Shown: one piece after another, positions 59,034 through 64,000 of the stretch
Layout of the letters: every line of letters begins with the position of its first letter
Numbering within the stretch: position 1 is the first letter of the stretch
NCBI RefSeq assembly: GCF_963675395.1
Contig: NZ_OY776222.1
Location: forward strand, 1,178,001 to 1,242,000
DNA length: 64,000 nt
From: an uncultured Vibrio sp.
Lineage (GTDB): Bacteria; Pseudomonadota; Gammaproteobacteria; Enterobacterales; Vibrionaceae
Direction of reading: 5' to 3'
The notes under the pieces: generated by a model
Database searches by the model: none
Told to the model about the DNA's origin: nothing
What the model saw: the letters and a program-made list of their open reading frames with translations, nothing else
Translations under genes and position numbers: made by a program

Positions 59034-61222
59034 TTTCCTTCCCCCGGTTTTTCCCAAGGTGCGAGTGGCTTATGCCCAATAGGCAACAGCTCAACCTCAA
59101 CAGCGCAGGCTTTTAATTCTGGCATTTTGGTGACGGGATCTTGCGCCGTATTGGTCAGCTGGTTCGATGGCGCCTCTTTAAAATGATAAGGCATGCTCAC
59201 CACGCCAGGAGGGACGTCATCAGTGATCATCGCTCGAGTTTCGATGTAACCGCGTCTTGAGCGCACGCTGACCGGGCTATACAAAGAAATGCCCAGAAGA
59301 TCGGCATCCTTAGGGTTAATGAACAAAATACCCGGAGGGATTTCTCGCTCCAACAAGGGGGATTTACGTGTCATGGAGCCACAACCATAGTGGAAATGTA
59401 GCCTATTGGTGGTTAAAAGTAGTGGAAAATCAGAGTCGGCAGGCTCATCAATCGGTACGTACTTAACGGGTGTCAAACGTGCTCGTCCGATAGGAAACTC
59501 TTTTTCATGCAGAACTGCTGTGCCTTCAGGTGCATCGTCGTTACATGGCCACTGAAGACCATAGTTTTTATCCAGCTTATCGTAACTCATTCCTTGGTAC
59601 GAAGGTGTAATCGCTGCCATCTCATCGAACACTTCTTCACTGCTACGCCAATTTAATGCGTCACAGCCCATTTTTTTTGCCAATGCTTGCAACCATTGCC
59701 AGTCAGCCATTACCTCACCAATGGGTGGCATTGCTGGGTTAATATGCTGTACACGACGTTCGCAATTGGTGAAGGTGCCCGATTTCTCTGCAAATGAGGC
59801 GGCAGGGAGAATGTAGTCCGCAAGTTTTGCTGTCTCTGTCATGGTTAGTTCAGCAACCACCAGTAAATCCAAAGACTTGTAGGCTTGTCTAACGTGGTTC
59901 TGGTCAGGATCCGTTACCACGGGGTCTTCACCAAAAAGAATCTGAGCGCGAAAATGTCCCGCTAACGCCGCTTTGGTCATACCCAATGAGGTTAAACCCG
60001 GTCTCGAAGCAACATCACAATCCCAGTAATCAGAGAAACGCAACTGCATAACACTATCTTCCACTGATTGATAGCCCGGGTAGACGTTAGGTAAACATCC
60101 CATATCGCAAGCGCCCTGAACATTATTTTGTCCACGTAGTGGATTAATGCCTGCGCCCGGTTTGCCTATGTGTCCGCATACCAGCGCCAAATCCGCTAAC
60201 GCAATCACATTGGAGGTGCCACTAACAAACTGAGTGATCCCCATGCCGTACATAATCATAGCTTTGTCTGCCTGGCTATAATATTGAGCGGCCTGCCGAA
60301 TAAGATTCGCCTCAACGCCGGTCGTATTCTCCACCGATTCAGGTGTGATACGTTCAACGTGAGTTGATAGCGCTTCAAATCCCTCACAACGATTTGTAAT
60401 AAAGTCCTCGTCATGCCAGTGATTACTTAAAATCACATGAATCATGGCATTAATGAGTGCGATGTTCGTTCCTGGCGTCAGTTTCAAATGTAAATCTGCA
60501 ATCTTGGCTAAACGTGTAACTCTGGGGTCTATGACGATTAACTTCGCACCGGCCAGTTTCGCACTCATCACCTGCCCACCGAGAACACTGTGGTTCTCTG
60601 TCGGGTCTGCCCCAATCACCACGATCACTTCTGCCTCAAACAGATCTTTGGTGCTGTTGGTCATCGCACCCGAGCCTAAAACCTGTTTTAAGCCTGCAAC
60701 GGTCGGGCTATGACAAATACGGGCGCAATGGTCGATGTTATTGGTACCTAACACCGCACGAGCAAATTTCTGAGCCGCGTAATTGTCTTCATTGGTCGCT
60801 CGGGCGCTGCTGATCACCCCTGTCGCATCGGGGCCAAACTCATCAATAATACCAAGTAGAGACGAAGTGATTTCCTCAAGCGCCTCATCCCAACTTATTG
60901 GGACGAATTTATCCTTATTACGCTTTAAAGGTTGAGTGATCCGATTTTCAGCTGAAATAGCGTAAAGACTACTCCATCCTTTTTCACACAATTTGCCTTG
61001 ACTAATCGGGTGAGCATTTAATGGGCTAATTCCACAAACTTGACCATGCGAATCGCAAGTCAGAAGCAACCCACAACCGACGCCACAGAAAGGACACACT
61101 GTTTGAGTAGGATGTTCTCGAACCGTACTATGGTTGAGTAGTGGCATAGAGGGTGTCGCGTCTTCGCCTATGGAAAAAGGAAGATCAGGGGCTTGTGATG
61201 CGTTTTTCTGTCGAGAGCTCAT
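59030..61222 (-). CDS. Molybdopterin formate dehydrogenase, Cys type
   Basis: Catalytic subunit, 730 residues. N-terminal 4Fe-4S cysteines C43, C46, C50 and C79 (CPFCGVGC, KLCEKG). The metal ligand position is C170 in DHCARICHSPT, where E. coli FdhF has selenocysteine, with the active histidine H171 next to it. MPT-dinucleotide-binding motifs follow. No Tat signal is visible, so it is cytosolic. It is the second gene after the FNT channel and is coupled to the beta and gamma subunits, giving a formate:NAD(P) type complex by inference. Confidence 0.9.
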   Translation of the reverse strand: MSSRQKNASQAPDLPFSIGEDATPSMPLLNHSTVREHPTQTVCPFCGVGCGLLLTCDSHGQVCGISPLNAHPISQGKLCEKGWSSLYAISAENRITQPLKRNKDKFVPISWDEALEEITSSLLGIIDEFGPDATGVISSARATNEDNYAAQKFARAVLGTNNIDHCARICHSPTVAGLKQVLGSGAMTNSTKDLFEAEVIVVIGADPTENHSVLGGQVMSAKLAGAKLIVIDPRVTRLAKIADLHLKLTPGTNIALINAMIHVILSNHWHDEDFITNRCEGFEALSTHVERITPESVENTTGVEANLIRQAAQYYSQADKAMIMYGMGITQFVSGTSNVIALADLALVCGHIGKPGAGINPLRGQNNVQGACDMGCLPNVYPGYQSVEDSVMQLRFSDYWDCDVASRPGLTSLGMTKAALAGHFRAQILFGEDPVVTDPDQNHVRQAYKSLDLLVVAELTMTETAKLADYILPAASFAEKSGTFTNCERRVQHINPAMPPIGEVMADWQWLQALAKKMGCDALNWRSSEEVFDEMAAITPSYQGMSYDKLDKNYGLQWPCNDDAPEGTAVLHEKEFPIGRARLTPVKYVPIDEPADSDFPLLLTTNRLHFHYGCGSMTRKSPLLEREIPPGILFINPKDADLLGISLYSPVSVRSRRGYIETRAMITDDVPPGVVSMPYHFKEAPSNQLTNTAQDPVTKMPELKACAVEVELLPIGHKPLAPWEKPGEGK

Positions 61223-61332
61223 AGCCTTAACCTTGCTACCGAAACCTAGCTAAATTATAGCAGTCTCCTGTTATTCGTTAGGCTATTAGCATTAAATGAG
61301 TTGATCTTAACACCTATTCAAGGAGTCGATTG

Positions 61333-62157
61333 TTATTCACTCTCTGAGTGACCACGCTGATAGATAATGTGATAGACCAAACCAACAAACACACTTCCTC
61401 CGACGAGATTGCCTAAAATAACGGGAATCAAGTTACTAAAGAAGCCTACGATCCCAACCGAACTAGCGGCCTCTACCGTGCCCGAGCTTTGTAGCATCAT
61501 CGCTAATGAAATAAAGTACATATTCGCGATACTGTGTTCAAATCCAGCCGCGACAAACGCGGAAATAGGAAAAACGATGACGACCGCTTTGTCTACCACA
61601 GTGCGCCCGGCTAACGCCATCCAAACCGCCATACACACAAATACATTACATAAGACTCCACGGAAAAACGCCGTCCAGAAAGGCATCTCGCATTTTGCTG
61701 CTGCTATGTTTGCGTACGTCGTTGCGATGGCGCCTTGATTCATTTCCGGATGACCAGATAAAAACACCATTGCAGCGACGCTAACTGCGCCAACAAAGTT
61801 TGACAAACAGACTACAACCCAGTTCTTTAACAGTTCTGCCGTCGTAATTTTTTTATCTGCCCACGCCATCGCCAATAAGTTGTTGCCAGTAAATAATTCG
61901 GCACCGGCAATGATGACGAGTATCAATCCCAGCGAAAAGGTCAGCCCACCTAACACTTGCTGAGTAGCGAAACTTAGCTCAGGATCCGATTTAACGATAG
62001 TAAAATACAGACCACCCAAACCAATAAAAGCGCCCGCTAAGATACCCAGCATAACCATAGACAATAGAGGCAAGCGAGCTTTTATTACACCAATAGAATC
62101 CACTTTTTCAGCAATTTGCTTTGGTGAAAAGGAATCAAAACCATAGATATCAGCCAC
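61333..62157 (-). CDS. Formate/nitrite transporter family channel (FocA-like)
   Basis: 274 residues from GTG 62157, which has AGGGGG before it; an upstream ATG at 62235 would add 26 unlike residues. Six hydrophobic segments, FNT pattern with FSLGLILVIIAGAELFTGNN and GFEHSIANMYF. As first gene of the formate dehydrogenase operon it probably brings formate in. Promoter lies in the 107-bp gap shared with the ATPase. Confidence 0.88.
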   Translation of the reverse strand: MADIYGFDSFSPKQIAEKVDSIGVIKARLPLLSMVMLGILAGAFIGLGGLYFTIVKSDPELSFATQQVLGGLTFSLGLILVIIAGAELFTGNNLLAMAWADKKITTAELLKNWVVVCLSNFVGAVSVAAMVFLSGHPEMNQGAIATTYANIAAAKCEMPFWTAFFRGVLCNVFVCMAVWMALAGRTVVDKAVVIVFPISAFVAAGFEHSIANMYFISLAMMLQSSGTVEAASSVGIVGFFSNLIPVILGNLVGGSVFVGLVYHIIYQRGHSESE

Positions 62158-62264
62158 GAGCGCCCCCTGCTTTCCCGCTTCATATCCAAAACCTAGTCGA
62201 TATTCTATAATTATCAAACGATGAGCATACTCCAACGTACCACCATTAGGTAGGAGCCTTGTAC

Positions 62265-64000
62265 ATGGAAGAAACCGGAGACCTTTGGCACAATAAATCC
62301 ATCGACGACACCTTTTCTAAGCTCTCAAGCCAGCCAGATGGTCTAGCTCCACAAGAATCCGCTCAACGCCTCTCTCAGTTTGGCGCCAATAGACTCCCAG
62401 TCTCTCATGGGCGATCGGTTTTTCAGCGTTTGCTTAGCCAGTTTCACAACGTCCTGATCCACGTTTTATTAGTCGTCATGGTAGTCACCGCCGCCCTGGG
62501 TCATTGGGTGGATGCCGCCGTTGTTGCGGGCGTGGTAATCATCAATGCCATCATTGGCTTTATCCAGGAAGGCAAAGCCGAAAACGCCCTCAATGCGATC
62601 CAAGCGATGCTCGCCCCAACCGCATTAGTTTTGCGCGACAGTCATCAAGTCAAAATCAACGCTGATGAGCTGGTCGTCGGCGACGTAGTTATCCTGCAAT
62701 CCGGTGACCGGGTACCCGCAGACCTGCGTTTATTTCGCAGCAAAGGGCTTCAAGTTGCCGAAGCGGTATTGACAGGTGAATCGACGCCCATCGAGAAGAC
62801 CACTCTACCGGTCAATTCAGACAGTGAATTAGCCGACCGCTATTGCATGGTTTATTCAGGGACGATGGTGACGCACGGGCAAGGCTCAGGCGTTGTCGTT
62901 GCGACTGGAATAAACACCGAACTAGGAAAAATAAGCTCCTTGGTTTCACGGGTAAAACCGGCCACTACCCCACTTCTCAAACAGATTGCTCAGTTCAGTC
63001 GCTGGTTAACCGCTGGTATCTTAATTGTTGCCGTCGCGACCTTCAGTTATGGCTTACTGGTTCAAGGTTATCCCATCACAGACATGTTTCTTGCGGCAAT
63101 CAGCCTTGCCGTGGCAGCGATTCCGGAAGGGTTACCCGCAATTATGACTATCACGCTTGCCATCGGGGTGGAAAGAATGGCCAAACGTAATGCCATTATT
63201 CGTCGTTTACCTGCAGTAGAAACTCTGGGCGCAGTTTCAGTTATCTGCACTGATAAGACCGGAACACTAACGCGCAATGAAATGACCGTACAAAAAATCA
63301 TAACTTCAAGTAACGAGTTTAGAATCAGTGGCACAGGGTTCGATCCACATGGCGAAGTGAGCATTAATCACACATCGATTTATCCAGAGGAGCACCCTTT
63401 TCTTATTCAGGCGATGAGAGCTGCGGTGTTATGCAATGATGCCACCATTCAACTTCATGATGATAAATGGCAAATACAAGGTGATCCGATGGAGGGCGCA
63501 TTGCTTATCGCTGGTATGAAAGCAGGCATAGACAGCGAAACGGAGACAAAAAGCTTTCCCCGAACCGATCTTATCCCATTTGAATCAGAGCACCGCTTTA
63601 TGGCGACGCTCCATCATAACCATATCGGCGAAGCGTACATTTTCATTAAAGGCGCCCCCGAACAGGTTCTCGACATCTGTAACCAACAACTTGTTGATCA
63701 AAATGCCGTCAATACAACCACGGAAATCGATCGCACGTATTGGCATGAACAAATTGAAGCCATGGCCAAGCAAGGGATGCGGGTTTTAGCGATTGCTTAT
63801 CGACCAACAAAATACACCCAGCTCGAACTCACATTCAACGATGTTAAAGACGACCTCATCATGCTCGGGCTTTTCGGCCTTATTGATCCACCAAGACAAG
63901 AGGCAATAAATGCGATTGAGGTGTGTAAAAATGCTGGGATAAGAGTAAAAATGATGACAGGCGATCACGCACTGACGGCACAAGCCATAGCTGGACAGAT
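62265..64000 (+). CDS. P-type cation-transporting ATPase, N-terminal part (runs off the window)
   Basis: At least 578 residues, cut by the window end. The cytosolic N-part, first membrane helices and actuator loop (LTGESTPIEK) are followed by the phosphorylation motif ICTDKTGTLTRNE with D330, and the nucleotide domain. Sequence pattern fits the Ca/Na-type PMCA/PacL-like or MgtA-like groups; the ion cannot be stated. AGGAG lies nine bases before the ATG. It is divergent from the formate channel and may be unrelated to it. Confidence 0.9.
   Translation, partial: MEETGDLWHNKSIDDTFSKLSSQPDGLAPQESAQRLSQFGANRLPVSHGRSVFQRLLSQFHNVLIHVLLVVMVVTAALGHWVDAAVVAGVVIINAIIGFIQEGKAENALNAIQAMLAPTALVLRDSHQVKINADELVVGDVVILQSGDRVPADLRLFRSKGLQVAEAVLTGESTPIEKTTLPVNSDSELADRYCMVYSGTMVTHGQGSGVVVATGINTELGKISSLVSRVKPATTPLLKQIAQFSRWLTAGILIVAVATFSYGLLVQGYPITDMFLAAISLAVAAIPEGLPAIMTITLAIGVERMAKRNAIIRRLPAVETLGAVSVICTDKTGTLTRNEMTVQKIITSSNEFRISGTGFDPHGEVSINHTSIYPEEHPFLIQAMRAAVLCNDATIQLHDDKWQIQGDPMEGALLIAGMKAGIDSETETKSFPRTDLIPFESEHRFMATLHHNHIGEAYIFIKGAPEQVLDICNQQLVDQNAVNTTTEIDRTYWHEQIEAMAKQGMRVLAIAYRPTKYTQLELTFNDVKDDLIMLGLFGLIDPPRQEAINAIEVCKNAGIRVKMMTGDHALTAQAIAGQ

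Overview
The window looks like a chromosome segment of a Vibrionaceae bacterium, most likely a Vibrio and possibly its second chromosome. This is inferred from gene content and protein style: a fruBKA fructose PTS operon, a divergently arranged glyA-gcvH-gcvP / regulator / gcvT cluster, an RND pump with two adaptor proteins, and many closely packed enterobacteria-like enzymes. No rRNA, tRNA, CRISPR array, integron attC repeat or prophage was seen.

Layout. 0-4.1 kb: fructose uptake and phosphorylation (fruB, fruK, fruA). 4.1-10.3 kb: an RND efflux operon with two lipoprotein adaptors and a divergent TetR regulator; an 18-bp imperfect palindrome lies just upstream of the pump operon. 10.3-17.5 kb: glycine cleavage and serine/glycine interconversion around a HTH-cupin regulator, with a shared 13-bp motif CTATAGGAAATTT on both sides of the regulator gene. 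17.5-19.5 kb: a decayed stretch (half of a DASS transporter, the tail of an AraC regulator) plus an orphan Hpt phosphotransfer protein. 20-23.6 kb: GST, TetR and PPC-domain genes, then a DUF2235 (Tle1-like) hydrolase with a LecA-like C-terminal lectin domain. 23.6-25.6 kb: a complete IS21-family element with a 4-bp target duplication. 26-36.7 kb: housekeeping and hypothetical genes (branched-chain aminotransferase, YbiB-like protein, serine-type transporter, PCu(A)C copper chaperone, YegD Hsp70-like protein), a candidate small RNA and short ORFs.

37-62 kb is the metabolic accessory part. Cluster I (37.2-45.3 kb) has a small ORF, a 2-oxoacid dehydrogenase E1 alpha, E1 beta and E2, then ETF-ubiquinone oxidoreductase and a 942-residue protein joining an acyl carrier domain, an AMP-forming acyl ligase and a PlsC acyltransferase. 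A MarR/DMT exporter/FMN reductase module with two 20-bp operators follows, then a decayed DeoR/oxidoreductase/UPF0303 locus. Cluster II (49.4-57.1 kb) is a tightly overlapping operon of an acetyl-CoA synthetase-like ligase, a fused E1 alpha-beta, an E2 and a free acyl carrier protein, with PEP synthase downstream. Convergent to it (57.2-62.2 kb) is a formate channel, a Cys-type formate dehydrogenase and two sulfhydrogenase-like electron-transfer subunits. The window ends inside a P-type cation ATPase.

The most unusual feature is that both accessory 2-oxoacid dehydrogenase sets lack an E3 gene and both sit beside an acyl carrier protein and an AMP-forming acyl ligase. A role in feeding acyl groups to a carrier protein, or in pyruvate/acetate/formate handling, is an inference from gene order only.
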